From Ignavibacteria bacterium (GTDB lineage Bacteria > Bacteroidota > Ignavibacteria > Tepidaquicellales > Tepidaquicellaceae): DNA of 52,789 nucleotides. The DNA is taken from NCBI GenBank assembly GCA_019694675.1, contig JAIBBK010000029.1:1-52789 (forward strand), read 5' to 3'. Below, piece after piece: positions 34,131-43,032 of the stretch. Position numbers and translations under genes: made by a program. Below the pieces are notes generated by a model. That model was not told where the DNA came from and did not search any database. It was given only the letters and a program-made list of their open reading frames with translations. The first letter of the stretch is position 1; every line of letters starts with the position of its first letter.

Positions 34131-35155
34131 AGATTCAGGTCTGTGTCGCAGAGAGTGAACCGGAACTTCTTCGCATCATTGAGAAATCCGTCGCTTGAGT
34201 AGTGAATGATGTTCTCCTCATTCCTTGCCCTTATGAATCCAAGGTCTGAAAGATTCGATTCTTCTTCATGTGTATTTGCTACAGCTTGTATGATCCCGCA
34301 GTCATCTTTCTTTGCATTTGCAATGACTTCGCTTACCATTTCCCTGGTCTCCTGTGCTGAATGACAGAACCAGTCATAAATAATGTACGTATCGCCGAAA
34401 CATCCGTGCAGTGCGAATGCTCCTGAATCGGAACATATCCTGAGAAACTCCGGTGCAAAGTTGAGGAATCCTCCTGCCCTCCATTCCAGGAAACTCATGT
34501 CATGCACAACCGCTGATTCTTCTCCGTTCTTCCGTGCGACTGCCATCAGTTCCGCCGTTTCTTCAATAGTGCATTCTCTGAAGATCCTTCCGGTTGAAAC
34601 GAGCTTTGATGCCTTGTATGAAAAATAAAACTGCAATGCTCCGGAGAGTGCAGGCGTCAAGAACTGGAGTCTGCCGGGAATGACCCATTTGAGAATGTGA
34701 GATGCTTTGACCGGAAAGACCATGAGTCTTCCGCTTGATATCTTTCTGAATCCTGATTTGAGCATGAGAGCTTCAGCTCCCGGACTGGGATTGTTGCCTA
34801 TTGTCATCATGTCCCTGCTGAACGCATTTTCGAAAAGCAATCTGCCCACTCCTTCTCTTCTGTGATCAGGATCAACCATCAGGTCGCATGCCCACTGCGA
34901 TCTCTTTTCTGCTCCGTTGAAGTTCACTTTGACAGGTATCAAACCAAGCTGACCGATCACCTTATCTCCTGATACTGCAAGAAGAAGGCCGTCAACACTT
35001 CCCTTTTCCGGCCCTCTGAATTTCCATCTGACATACACTTCTTCCCTCCGCCTTCTCTTGCGGGGCCACATGGCCGAGCTGAAGATCCTGTGCGCTTCAA
35101 CAAGTTCATCGCAGTAGGCAGTTACTTCAATTCCCGCCCGGTTGACTGCCTTCAA
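34127..35155 (-). CDS. GNAT-family acyltransferase, 342 aa
   Basis: The N-terminal half is a GNAT fold: GLLLAVSGDKVIGQLGLIPV, then CDLMVDPDHRREGVGRLLFE (about 91-110), the acyl-CoA pyrophosphate loop R/Q-xx-G-x-G/A. The rest is a second, poorly conserved domain, as in FemAB/GNAT-type two-domain proteins. Probably N- or O-acylates a sugar. The TTG start overlaps the deacetylase gene by 29 bases; no other start fits. Confidence 0.8.
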   Translation of the reverse strand: MKAVNRAGIEVTAYCDELVEAHRIFSSAMWPRKRRRREEVYVRWKFRGPEKGSVDGLLLAVSGDKVIGQLGLIPVKVNFNGAEKRSQWACDLMVDPDHRREGVGRLLFENAFSRDMMTIGNNPSPGAEALMLKSGFRKISSGRLMVFPVKASHILKWVIPGRLQFLTPALSGALQFYFSYKASKLVSTGRIFRECTIEETAELMAVARKNGEESAVVHDMSFLEWRAGGFLNFAPEFLRICSDSGAFALHGCFGDTYIIYDWFCHSAQETREMVSEVIANAKKDDCGIIQAVANTHEEESNLSDLGFIRARNEENIIHYSSDGFLNDAKKFRFTLCDTDLNL

Positions 35156-35999
35156 ACTTTGTCTTTATGTAAGATGAAACTGTTGTTGCTGATAGTCTTC
35201 CCTCAGAAATATATTTGCCGGCTTCTTTCATGAACCTGTCGAAATGCTCTTTGCTTTCTGACTTCTGCCTGCTCAGTCCGGCGGGATGCCCGACTATTAC
35301 TACCGCCTTCTCCTTCTCAATAGCGGCGGATAAATACTTCAGTGCAAAATCGTCAAACCCTGTGTAATGCTGAGGCACACACACAATTCCGCTGCTCTTC
35401 TCCCAAACCGGAAAATCAACTTCTTCAACCGGTGTTCCGTAAAGCTTGTCCCATACAGGCCTGTAACTCTTCAGCACTCTGCACCAGCCGTAGCCGAGTT
35501 TGTTAAGATGTCTCAATATGTTTTCAATGTCACTGCCTTTGTGAAAAGGATACAGTCCCCTGTCACCCAGGCTGAAAGAGAATTTGGAATACCAGCTCAT
35601 CGGCCTGCTGTGAGGCGGCACGAACCCCTTAACGGAATCAGGTTCGCCCGTGCAAAGCTCGAGCGCCGACTTGCTTCTCTCCAGCGATCTTTCTATCTGC
35701 TTCTCCGTGATGTACGGGAACCATTCGTGCTTCCATGAATGTGATGCGATCTCATGCCCGAGCGAGCGGATCTTTCTGATCTGCTCGGGATTGTTGAACG
35801 GAAATACTCCTTCTTCAGCAACAAATCCCACGCAGGCAAAAGTCATGCTTACTCCGAAATGTCCGGCCTGCTCAAGTATGTATTCAACATTCTCTATCTC
35901 CTCGTAGATGGGCTTGTAGCTGAAATTGTAAGGCATAGTAGAATTGATCTGCCCCAATGCAGTGTCATAGTCCCAGATTATGAGCAGTGTTCCGGGCAT
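35127..35999 (-). CDS. NodB-type polysaccharide deacetylase, 290 aa
   Basis: Metal-dependent carbohydrate esterase 4 fold. Asp10 and Asp12 (WDYD) and His87/His91 (HSWKH) form the catalytic and zinc site. There is no signal peptide, so it should act in the cytoplasm on a nucleotide- or lipid-linked sugar. The GNAT gene immediately after it in the transcript suggests a deacetylate-and-reacylate pair. Starts one base after the stop of the GT-C gene. Confidence 0.87.
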   Translation of the reverse strand: MPGTLLIIWDYDTALGQINSTMPYNFSYKPIYEEIENVEYILEQAGHFGVSMTFACVGFVAEEGVFPFNNPEQIRKIRSLGHEIASHSWKHEWFPYITEKQIERSLERSKSALELCTGEPDSVKGFVPPHSRPMSWYSKFSFSLGDRGLYPFHKGSDIENILRHLNKLGYGWCRVLKSYRPVWDKLYGTPVEEVDFPVWEKSSGIVCVPQHYTGFDDFALKYLSAAIEKEKAVVIVGHPAGLSRQKSESKEHFDRFMKEAGKYISEGRLSATTVSSYIKTKFEGSQPGGN

Positions 36000-37439
36000 T
36001 CAGGCCTTACCGTTATTTACATCTTTCAATTCTCTGCGCCCGCTTCCTTCTGCAAGCGCCGCTGCTATGACGGGGAAGAGTATGTAAGGGAAGTTATACC
36101 GTGACCGCGTCTCGGTTACGGGAAGCAGAAGCAGTGAATAACCGAGATAAGACCATAGCACAAACACCGTTAACGGCGGGAGCTCCCTGTTCTTCAGGAA
36201 AAACATCAACGGGAAAAACAGTATAAGCCAGAAGAGAAAATTTTCAACAGTCTGAAAGAACGACTCGAGTATTCTTGCATTCGGATATTTGGTGAACTCA
36301 AAGAAATAACTGATCGACCAGTCCTGCCGACCCGAATACTTCATAAGCCTGAAAGGAATTCCTTTGGCATAGAGGTCGGGATTGTCGAGCAGGAACTGCT
36401 TTGTCCTGTTCTTGAATTCTTCATCAAGTTCCACTTCAGTCATTCCTTTATACTTGATCAGCAGAGAATCGGGCACACCGTTGAATCCTCCCATCTTTGT
36501 ATAGTCATTCGTGACGTTTGAGCTGTACAACCCCAGTCCTGTTGTGGGCATCAGTCTCAGCTTTCCGTAAATGCTGTAATTGCGGATTATCCACGGAGAA
36601 TAGAACAGAAGCGCGGCACCCAGCACAACAGCGATCCTTCCGGCAATGAACCCTGCATTCCTTCCGCCGTGATATTCGATCAGGAACGGGATCAGCAGTG
36701 CGGGCATCACGAAGTTGAACCTTACATACATCTCCGCAGCAATTATCGCACCCATTATCACCAGCTGATATGCCTTTCCGCTGTAGTTCTTCAGCATGAT
36801 GAACAGAAGCAGTACAAAGAAAAAGAATGACAGCTGTGTGTTTGAGCTGGATGCCATGAACAGCAGATTTGGCGAGATGCTTATGTATGCGAATGCAATT
36901 AGCGAGGCAATCCCGGTGAAGTTCCTGAACAAAAAATAGCCGGCTAACAATACCCCGAATGAGAACATTATCATTACAATCGCATAGGTGACCGGAGCAT
37001 TGTAGATCAGCAGGCCAATGGCAAAAGCCGCCGGTAGTCCCGGCTGTCTGAAATTGCGCAGTTCAACTCCCGTGAAGTCGTAGAACTCACCTTCAAATGC
37101 AAGCCTCTGCCCGAGTCTCTCATGCTTTTCATAATCACTGTCCTGAACCGGTCTGTTCACCATATCATGCGCGGCAAAAATCAGCCGCAGTACAATTCCT
37201 GTAATGAGAAGCCCCTTGTAAACACTCTGCTTTCTTATCTTGAGAGTCTCCTTGTCAAAGATCCTCTTTACAAGATATGCCGCAGCGGCTATCAGGAACA
37301 CCTCAATTACATAATCAGCATACTGATGCTTCACAGCCATGAACAGCCGGTTCGCAATTCCTGAAAATATCAGAAGGACAAGAAGGACGATGTTTCCGAT
37401 CCGTCCTGTCTTATTATATAACTCCAGCAGTTTGGTCAC
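36000..37439 (-). CDS. GT-C membrane glycosyltransferase (GT39-like), 479 aa
   Basis: Polytopic membrane protein with about ten hydrophobic segments. The first periplasmic loop has the acidic QDSDYEKHERLGQRL (about 98-112) followed by FRQPGLPAAF, resembling the R-PGxP pattern of GT39 enzymes. A long loop with FYSPWIIRNYSIYGKL and VELDEEFKNRTKQFL is typical of this group. Likely transfers a sugar from a polyprenyl-phosphate donor in the periplasm. GTG start overlapping the WecE-like stop as GTGA. Confidence 0.8.
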   Translation of the reverse strand: MTKLLELYNKTGRIGNIVLLVLLIFSGIANRLFMAVKHQYADYVIEVFLIAAAAYLVKRIFDKETLKIRKQSVYKGLLITGIVLRLIFAAHDMVNRPVQDSDYEKHERLGQRLAFEGEFYDFTGVELRNFRQPGLPAAFAIGLLIYNAPVTYAIVMIMFSFGVLLAGYFLFRNFTGIASLIAFAYISISPNLLFMASSSNTQLSFFFFVLLLFIMLKNYSGKAYQLVIMGAIIAAEMYVRFNFVMPALLIPFLIEYHGGRNAGFIAGRIAVVLGAALLFYSPWIIRNYSIYGKLRLMPTTGLGLYSSNVTNDYTKMGGFNGVPDSLLIKYKGMTEVELDEEFKNRTKQFLLDNPDLYAKGIPFRLMKYSGRQDWSISYFFEFTKYPNARILESFFQTVENFLFWLILFFPLMFFLKNRELPPLTVFVLWSYLGYSLLLLPVTETRSRYNFPYILFPVIAAALAEGSGRRELKDVNNGKA

Positions 37440-38599
37440 TGTGCGTTATCCTCAAAAAATTTCCTTATGTGGTAGATCACGTAGTCAAGGTCATCATCAG
37501 ACAGTTCATAATAGAACGGCAGTCTCAGCAGCCTGTCAGTGTACTTGTCCGAGTTCGGCATCCTTCTCCCGTCTGAAAATCTGCGGAAGTATTCACTCTC
37601 GTTGAGAGACAGGTAATGGAACACCGCGTAAATAGTTCTTTCCTTCAGATAAGCGATCAGTCTGTTTCTTTCATCAAGGCTCCTGCAAATCACATAGAAC
37701 ATGTGTGCGTTGTTTGTGGCATATCCGGGTATCTTAGCAAACTCAAAAAAGCCCCGCTCCGCAAGATCACCGAGCTTTGAGTGATAGTAACTCCAGATGT
37801 GTTTTCGTTTTGACTGTATATCATCAAGGTTCTCAAGCTGTGCAAACAGAAACGCCGCTATAATATCTGACGGAAGAAAGGATGAGCCGATATCAACCCA
37901 GCCGTACTTGTCAACTTCGCCTCTGAAGAATGCGGACCTGTTTGTGCCTTTCTCACGTATGATCTCAGCCCTCTTGAAGAATCTTTCGTCATTGATCACC
38001 AGCATGCCGCCTTCTCCCGAAATGAGGTTCTTCGTTTCGTGGAATGAGAAGCAGCCGAGATGCCCGATCGAACCGAGCGGCCTTGACCTGAAGTATGAAT
38101 CAATTGAATGCGCCGCATCTTCGATAACGTAAAGCCCGTGCTTTTCTGCAAGCGCCATTATGCTGTCCATATCTGCCGACATGCCCGCATAATGCACAAC
38201 CACAATTGCCTTCGTCTTATCAGTGATCAGCTCTCCGATCTTTCCGGCATCAATGTTCGGCGTGTCCGGCTCGCTGTCGCAGAAGACCATTTTCGCGCCC
38301 CTGAGTACAAATGCATTTGCAGAAGAAACAAAGGTGTACGCCGGCGCAATTATCTCGTCACCGGCTTGTGTATCAATCAGTATCGCCGCCATCTCGAGTG
38401 CATCAGTGCACGAAGTTGTAAGCAGTACTTTCCTGAAGCCGAATCTTTTTTCGAAGAACTCGTGGCATTTCTTTGTGAAGACACCGTCTCCGGAGATCTT
38501 CCTCGACCTTACAGATTCAAGGATATACTCTGTTTCTCTTCCTGTAAGATAAGGCTTGTTGAATCCTATATGCCTGCGCTTTGGTTCTTCCGTTTTCAT
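37436..38599 (-). CDS. WecE/RffA-type dTDP-4-amino-4,6-dideoxygalactose transaminase, 387 aa
   Basis: Close to the WecE subgroup of DegT aminotransferases: GDGVFTKKCHEFFEKRFG (37-54), LLTTSCTDALEMAA (59-72), YTFVSSANAFVLRGAK (88-103), EDAAHS (160-165) and the PLP lysine Lys190 in SFHETKN. WecE makes dTDP-4-amino-4,6-dideoxygalactose from dTDP-4-keto-6-deoxyglucose. The needed dTDP-glucose enzymes (RmlA, RmlB) are not in this window. It leads a block with a propeller protein, a PglD-like acyltransferase and WbqC. Confidence 0.92.
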   Translation of the reverse strand: MKTEEPKRRHIGFNKPYLTGRETEYILESVRSRKISGDGVFTKKCHEFFEKRFGFRKVLLTTSCTDALEMAAILIDTQAGDEIIAPAYTFVSSANAFVLRGAKMVFCDSEPDTPNIDAGKIGELITDKTKAIVVVHYAGMSADMDSIMALAEKHGLYVIEDAAHSIDSYFRSRPLGSIGHLGCFSFHETKNLISGEGGMLVINDERFFKRAEIIREKGTNRSAFFRGEVDKYGWVDIGSSFLPSDIIAAFLFAQLENLDDIQSKRKHIWSYYHSKLGDLAERGFFEFAKIPGYATNNAHMFYVICRSLDERNRLIAYLKERTIYAVFHYLSLNESEYFRRFSDGRRMPNSDKYTDRLLRLPFYYELSDDDLDYVIYHIRKFFEDNAQ

Positions 38600-38602
38600 C
38601 TC

Positions 38603-39532
38603 TTATTTATTTTCAAGCACCGCCAATCCCACGCCTGTCTTTCCAAAACTGTTTCCGTTGTACAGCATGAAGCGCTTGCCGCCGTGATCGTAAATGAATC
38701 CGTACTCGATCATCTCGCTGTCCCAACCGCCGGCGGAAACGTCAAGCCCCACTTCGTCGTCCATTCTCTCCCAGATCTTGCCGTCCGGAGATTCCGCGTA
38801 TCCGATCCTGTATGTCATTGCCTTTGCAGACTCTCTCACAGAATACCACATCTTGTAGATCCCTTCCTCCTTCAGGACAAAAGGCCTTGCAATGGCATAT
38901 TCATGTTCGTTTGCAAAGTCAATGCAAACATGCCCCCGTCGGTCCCATTCAATGCCGTTGTCCGATTCAGCATACCTGATATTGTAGTAGTGCTTCAGTG
39001 TGCTACCTTCTTCAACCCATTTGATAAGCGACACATACCACATTTTCCACTTCCCGTCATCAATGATCACGAACGGCGCAAATGTCGAGTAAGGATCAAT
39101 GTCGTTTGAGTAAAGAACGGCCGGCCCTCTTGAGATCTTCTCAAACGTCCTACCGCCGTCACTGCTGATTGCTGCTCCGTTGAAGGAAAAGAACGGAACA
39201 TTCCTTCCAAGCGTCCAGCCGTTGTAATACATGTATTTCCTGTCTTCGAAATTCACAATGCTTGTCGGCATTATTCCCGAATCATCAAAAGCGCCGAGGC
39301 GGCCAAGCTTCAGCACAGGTTCGGCGCTAACTTCCAGAATGCGGAACGGATCGTTCAGGTCTGTTACAATGAAAGCTCCCTGCGACCTGTTCCTTTCATC
39401 CCGTGAAGAGAAATAGATCCTCGCCTTGCCATCTTCCGACTTGTCCAGTACAGGCATCATTGCGTGCGTCATCATCCATGGATTTTCTCCGGATGAATTG
39501 AACAGCAGGCCAAGTTTTTTCCAGTTCTGCAT
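38603..39532 (-). CDS. Cytoplasmic five-bladed beta-propeller, glycosidase-like, 309 aa
   Basis: Repeated blade motifs resemble GH43/GH130-type propellers and BNR proteins: ARIYFSSRDERNRS, GRLGAFDDSGIMPT (about 95-108), YMYYNGWTLG, KMWYVS, YKMWYSVRESA, FMLYNGNSFGKTG. No signal peptide is present, so it is not a secreted degradative enzyme. Its place between a WecE-type aminotransferase and a PglD-like acyltransferase suggests a part in making or attaching a modified sugar. Actual activity unknown. Confidence 0.82.
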   Translation of the reverse strand: MQNWKKLGLLFNSSGENPWMMTHAMMPVLDKSEDGKARIYFSSRDERNRSQGAFIVTDLNDPFRILEVSAEPVLKLGRLGAFDDSGIMPTSIVNFEDRKYMYYNGWTLGRNVPFFSFNGAAISSDGGRTFEKISRGPAVLYSNDIDPYSTFAPFVIIDDGKWKMWYVSLIKWVEEGSTLKHYYNIRYAESDNGIEWDRRGHVCIDFANEHEYAIARPFVLKEEGIYKMWYSVRESAKAMTYRIGYAESPDGKIWERMDDEVGLDVSAGGWDSEMIEYGFIYDHGGKRFMLYNGNSFGKTGVGLAVLENK

Positions 39533-39536
39533 TATC

Positions 39537-40205
39537 TCAGGAGATCTTCAGTTCATCGCTGTTCTTCTCGAACTTCGTGCTCCTTGGGGGAAGGTACACT
39601 CCTTTTTCTTCTGTGTCCTTCATGATTATCGCACCTGCGGCAACAAGCGTCTGCGGGGCTATTGTTATCCCGTCACGGATCGTCGCATTCACGCCGAGGA
39701 ACGAATTATGGCCGATCTTTACGAATCCCGAAACAACAACATGCGAGGTGATGAAGCAGTGGTCCGAAATTTCAACATCATGCCCGATATGGTTTCCGCT
39801 CCAGAGCACCACGTTGTTTCCGATCTTCACATAAGGCTGAATTGTGTTGTCCTCGAGAATGAAACAATTGTCTCCCGGCTGAAACTGCGACAGGTAACTG
39901 CACCGTGAGCTTATGTAATTCGCCATTGTGTAGCCCATTGACTTGCACTCGTTGTAAAGCATTTCCCTGATCTTGTTCATCTTTGTATAACCCACCGCAA
40001 CAAATGCCTCAAACTGATCGGGCGGGTACTTGTCGTGAAGCGTTTCAAACGGCACAAGCGGCAGTCCTTCGTATTCATCAGTCTCAATGTACTTTGCATG
40101 AGCAGAGAATGCAACGGGCTCATAGTCTGAATCGTAACTGAAGAAATACTTTGCAAGCCTTGCGTTCGATGTGTTGCCGATTATCACTACTTTTTTTGTC
40201 TTCAT
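39537..40205 (-). CDS. PglD/NeuD-type sugar acyltransferase, 222 aa
   Basis: The N-terminal part is a small Rossmann-like nucleotide-sugar-binding domain (KVVIIGNTSNARLAKYF), the C-terminal part a left-handed beta-helix (VKIGNNVVLWSGNHIGHDVEI split over several coils, with the catalytic-type His in GNHIGH, then GHNSFLGVNATI). This build is that of PglD/NeuD enzymes, which N- or O-acetylate 4-amino or sialic-acid sugars. It could serve the WecE-type product next door or the PglE-type product 24 kb away. Overlaps WbqC by ATGA. Confidence 0.9.
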   Translation of the reverse strand: MKTKKVVIIGNTSNARLAKYFFSYDSDYEPVAFSAHAKYIETDEYEGLPLVPFETLHDKYPPDQFEAFVAVGYTKMNKIREMLYNECKSMGYTMANYISSRCSYLSQFQPGDNCFILEDNTIQPYVKIGNNVVLWSGNHIGHDVEISDHCFITSHVVVSGFVKIGHNSFLGVNATIRDGITIAPQTLVAAGAIIMKDTEEKGVYLPPRSTKFEKNSDELKIS

Positions 40206-40900
40206 GATTCTTTGAATGATTTCATAAATTTTGTTGCATTTTGTCCTTCGTTAAAGATCAGATCAATTATACTGACCGCATGCGTGAACTCCCCGTACAA
40301 CTGTGTGTAGGGCGGATAGCCGGAGTAATCGAAATAGTGGACACTGATGTTCTGCTCCCGGAACAGCTCTTCGTTCATGTATGCCTTGGCCGCGGGACCC
40401 GAATAATAATCGGTAGCTTCGAGTTTCATGCAGATATCAACAAGACGTTCTGTCTTTTCCTCCTTTAGCTGAAACTCCGATGACCATATCATAGGTGTTT
40501 CGATCCCAAGCAGTTCATTGATCTTCTTCATGAACCGGAAATTCACTTTGCTCAGGTGCTCTTCATCACAGCCGAGATACAGTTCCTCGAAAATGTCTTT
40601 GTATTCGTCAAAATGTTCCGCCTTTGAATAACTGTGGCGTATAGTATCCCAGTGGCTGCGCACCCATGACTTGTCGCTGATCTTCGTTTCGCTGATCTTC
40701 TGGAAATACTTGCCCTTGACTTCCACCGGGATCGTCAGCCACTTAACGCCGTCCTTGGTCTTGATCATGTTCCTGTTGCGCCAGTCGCGGCGCGTGTACT
40801 GCATGTCATCGTAGATCACGAAGGCGTCCGCCATGTTGATGGAATCGAAATACCCTTTCCAGGGAATGTAGTTCGATTGAGTTATTATGATCTTCTTCAC
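40202..40900 (-). CDS. wbqC: WbqC-family protein, 232 aa
   Basis: Clear WbqC-family member (PF08889): starts IITQSNYIPWKGYFD (5-19), then YDDMQYTRRDWRNRN (30-44), conserved through KWLTIPV and the HYFDYSGYPPYTQLYG region near the C-terminus. The family occurs in O-antigen and other surface-glycan loci and its reaction is not firmly established; acylation or aminoacylation of an amino sugar has been guessed. Here it is coupled to a PglD-like acyltransferase and lies in a WecE-type block, which fits that guess. GTG start right after the GT2 stop. Confidence 0.92.
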   Translation of the reverse strand: MKKIIITQSNYIPWKGYFDSINMADAFVIYDDMQYTRRDWRNRNMIKTKDGVKWLTIPVEVKGKYFQKISETKISDKSWVRSHWDTIRHSYSKAEHFDEYKDIFEELYLGCDEEHLSKVNFRFMKKINELLGIETPMIWSSEFQLKEEKTERLVDICMKLEATDYYSGPAAKAYMNEELFREQNISVHYFDYSGYPPYTQLYGEFTHAVSIIDLIFNEGQNATKFMKSFKES

Positions 40901-41818
40901 TCAGAGATTCAGTTTCTTATCAATTATAAACAACGGCCTTTGCTTGGTCTGCTCAAAGATCTTACCGATGTATATGCCCGTGATGCCTATGCTCATCAGT
41001 ATGAGCCCTGTTGAAAACAGTATTGCAACGATCAAGCTCGGCCATCCGGGCTGAAAACTTTTCAGGAAGTAACTGATCACAATGTATATTCCTACAAGCA
41101 AAGTGATTGCCGAAATGAGCAAGCCGGAATAGATCGAAAGTCTTAGCAGTTTGTCGGAATAAGATGTCCAGCCCTGAATTGCCGTAAAGAACAGCTTTGA
41201 GATCGAATAGCTTGACTTTCCTTCGTATCTCTCTCTGTGTTCAACAGGCACATATGTTGATCTGAAGCCGATCCATTTCAGAAGCTGAATGTAAAGGCGG
41301 TCCTGGTCTTTCAGCCGTATGAACTCGTCCTTGACCCTTGCGCTGAACATTGTCATGGAACCGACGTTGAGTTCGTAGTTCTTGTCGGAGAAGAGCGTGA
41401 ACATCGAATTATAGATCTTCGCCGTGATCATCTTGAAGAATGAGTGCTTCCTGCCGATCCTTCGGGTAAAGACAATTTCAAAACCCCTTTTATACTCGTC
41501 AAGCAGTCTTGCAATATGAGCGGGGTCGTCCTGCAGATCGCAGTCCATCACTACGATCACATCACCCGTTGCCTGCATCAGTCCGGCCGTGATCGCGTAG
41601 TGCTGTCCGAAATTTCTGCTGAGAAGAATTCCCTTCACATGAGTGTCGCGCCTGCAGTTCTCTTCGATCCTGTTCCATGAATCATCGCCGCCGCAATCCT
41701 CCACAAGTATGATCTCGTAATCATCCGTGAGTCCGCGCAGAACATCTGACAGCCGCTTAACAAGTTCGTCCACAATCTTCTCGGCTTTGTAAACCGGGCT
41801 TACTACAGAGATCTTCAT
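40901..41818 (-). CDS. GT2 polyprenyl-phosphate glycosyltransferase (GtrB/ArnC-like), 305 aa
   Basis: GT-A domain with VSPVYKAEKIVDELV at the start, LVEDCGGDDSW (38-48) and DCDLQDDP (92-99). Two C-terminal membrane helices (about 232-252 and 262-285) complete the GtrB/ArnC layout. It would load a sugar on undecaprenyl phosphate, possibly for the GT-C enzyme at 36000-37439, four genes on in the same transcript. Confidence 0.9.
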   Translation of the reverse strand: MKISVVSPVYKAEKIVDELVKRLSDVLRGLTDDYEIILVEDCGGDDSWNRIEENCRRDTHVKGILLSRNFGQHYAITAGLMQATGDVIVVMDCDLQDDPAHIARLLDEYKRGFEIVFTRRIGRKHSFFKMITAKIYNSMFTLFSDKNYELNVGSMTMFSARVKDEFIRLKDQDRLYIQLLKWIGFRSTYVPVEHRERYEGKSSYSISKLFFTAIQGWTSYSDKLLRLSIYSGLLISAITLLVGIYIVISYFLKSFQPGWPSLIVAILFSTGLILMSIGITGIYIGKIFEQTKQRPLFIIDKKLNL

Positions 41819-41838
41819 TTGTGTGAGTTGTTCATTTG

Positions 41839-43032
41839 TCAGGCGGCTTTGTTTAAGCCGGAGAAAAAGTCATTGAAAAGTTCTTTCTGTCTTTCATAAG
41901 TGAAATCCTTCTCAAGTCTCATCCTCGCATTCATCGCGATCTCTCTTCTGACGGCTTCCTCCATACCGATCACGCTGATAAGTCTTTCGGCAAAACTGCG
42001 TGGACTTCTCCTCTCCGCAAAAAAGCCGGTTACGCCGTCTACAACATTCTCCTTCAGCCCGTCCGCATCGCTCACTACGCAAAGCAGGCCCGTTGCCTGC
42101 GCTTCAAGCGCGGAAACACAGAAGCCTTCCTGCATGCTGGTCTGGAGATATATGTCGGACCTTCTCATCATATCCGATGTCTTTTCGTGTGAGAGCTTTC
42201 CGTGAAATGTCACATCATCTTCAATTCCTGCCTGATGAACGGCAAAACGGATGCGCTCCATCTCGGGGCCTTCGCCGGCAATATCATAAGTGAATCTTAC
42301 GCCCTTCCTTTTCAGGATACCGAGTGCGGACACGGCGGTTTCATAATCCTTGATCCAGTTCAGTCTTCCGACAGTGAAGATCCTTACCGGGTTGTGTATG
42401 GACCCCGGTGCGTCTTTGAGCGGAAATGACCTGAGGTCAACCGCTGGTGTGATCTTCATGTGAGGTATACCTGCAGAAAGTCCCATACCGATCGCTTTTG
42501 TGTAAAGGTAACCGGATATGGAATGGACCTTGTCAAGCCTCTTCCAAAGCAGGCTGTAGCATCCGGGATGCTTGAGCGGATAAACGTTTATGTCGAATCC
42601 CCTGAAACTGACGCTCATCTTTGCGCCGGTCGCCGCGGCAGCATTTTCCCTCTTCAGTGCAGTAGTCGCAAATCCGAAATGCAGAACATCCGTTCTGTGA
42701 CTGATTATGTGGGCATTGAGGTAAAGATTTTTCATTGCCTCGCGCTTACTGCGCCCGGAGTTTCTTTCGAGTTCGAGAAATCTTCTTGCCTCAGGAAAAG
42801 AACCCGACAGGAGCTTTGCATATGCCGTTGCCATGTTCACTGCAATCCCTGCCTTGCCTTTGCCTGATGTAGGGAGAGCCCTGACAACCCTGAAGCCGCT
42901 TCTTTCGGTCTCTTTGCCTTCTGAAGTAAAGACAATGACCTCGTGTCCGTTCTCTGCAAGTCCCTTGATCTTCATGTTGAAAAATGTCTCCGAGTATTGA
43001 GGAAGCTCAGGCAGAACCAGCCCGATTTTCAT
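41839..43032 (-). CDS. GT4 glycosyltransferase, 397 aa
   Basis: GT-B fold: starts KIGLVLPELPQYSETFF; donor site MQEGFCVSALEAQATGLLCV near residues 310-330. The start overlaps the stop of the next GT4 gene by one base (TAATG). It resembles that neighbour in layout (ADP/UDP-sugar GT4 with CHFRG-like SLRGAH/SFRGFD motif), suggesting they add consecutive residues. Confidence 0.9.
   Translation of the reverse strand: MKIGLVLPELPQYSETFFNMKIKGLAENGHEVIVFTSEGKETERSGFRVVRALPTSGKGKAGIAVNMATAYAKLLSGSFPEARRFLELERNSGRSKREAMKNLYLNAHIISHRTDVLHFGFATTALKRENAAAATGAKMSVSFRGFDINVYPLKHPGCYSLLWKRLDKVHSISGYLYTKAIGMGLSAGIPHMKITPAVDLRSFPLKDAPGSIHNPVRIFTVGRLNWIKDYETAVSALGILKRKGVRFTYDIAGEGPEMERIRFAVHQAGIEDDVTFHGKLSHEKTSDMMRRSDIYLQTSMQEGFCVSALEAQATGLLCVVSDADGLKENVVDGVTGFFAERRSPRSFAERLISVIGMEEAVRREIAMNARMRLEKDFTYERQKELFNDFFSGLNKAA

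Noticed and set aside
37436..38599. Duplicate of the PglE-like aminotransferase
   Set aside because: It belongs to a different DegT subgroup (WecE-type motifs) from the gene at 14296-15510, so it is not a local duplication.
38108..39109. Long plus-strand open frame of 333 codons
   Set aside because: It is antisense to two confidently assigned genes (WecE-type aminotransferase and the propeller). High Cys, His and Arg content marks it as a shadow frame.
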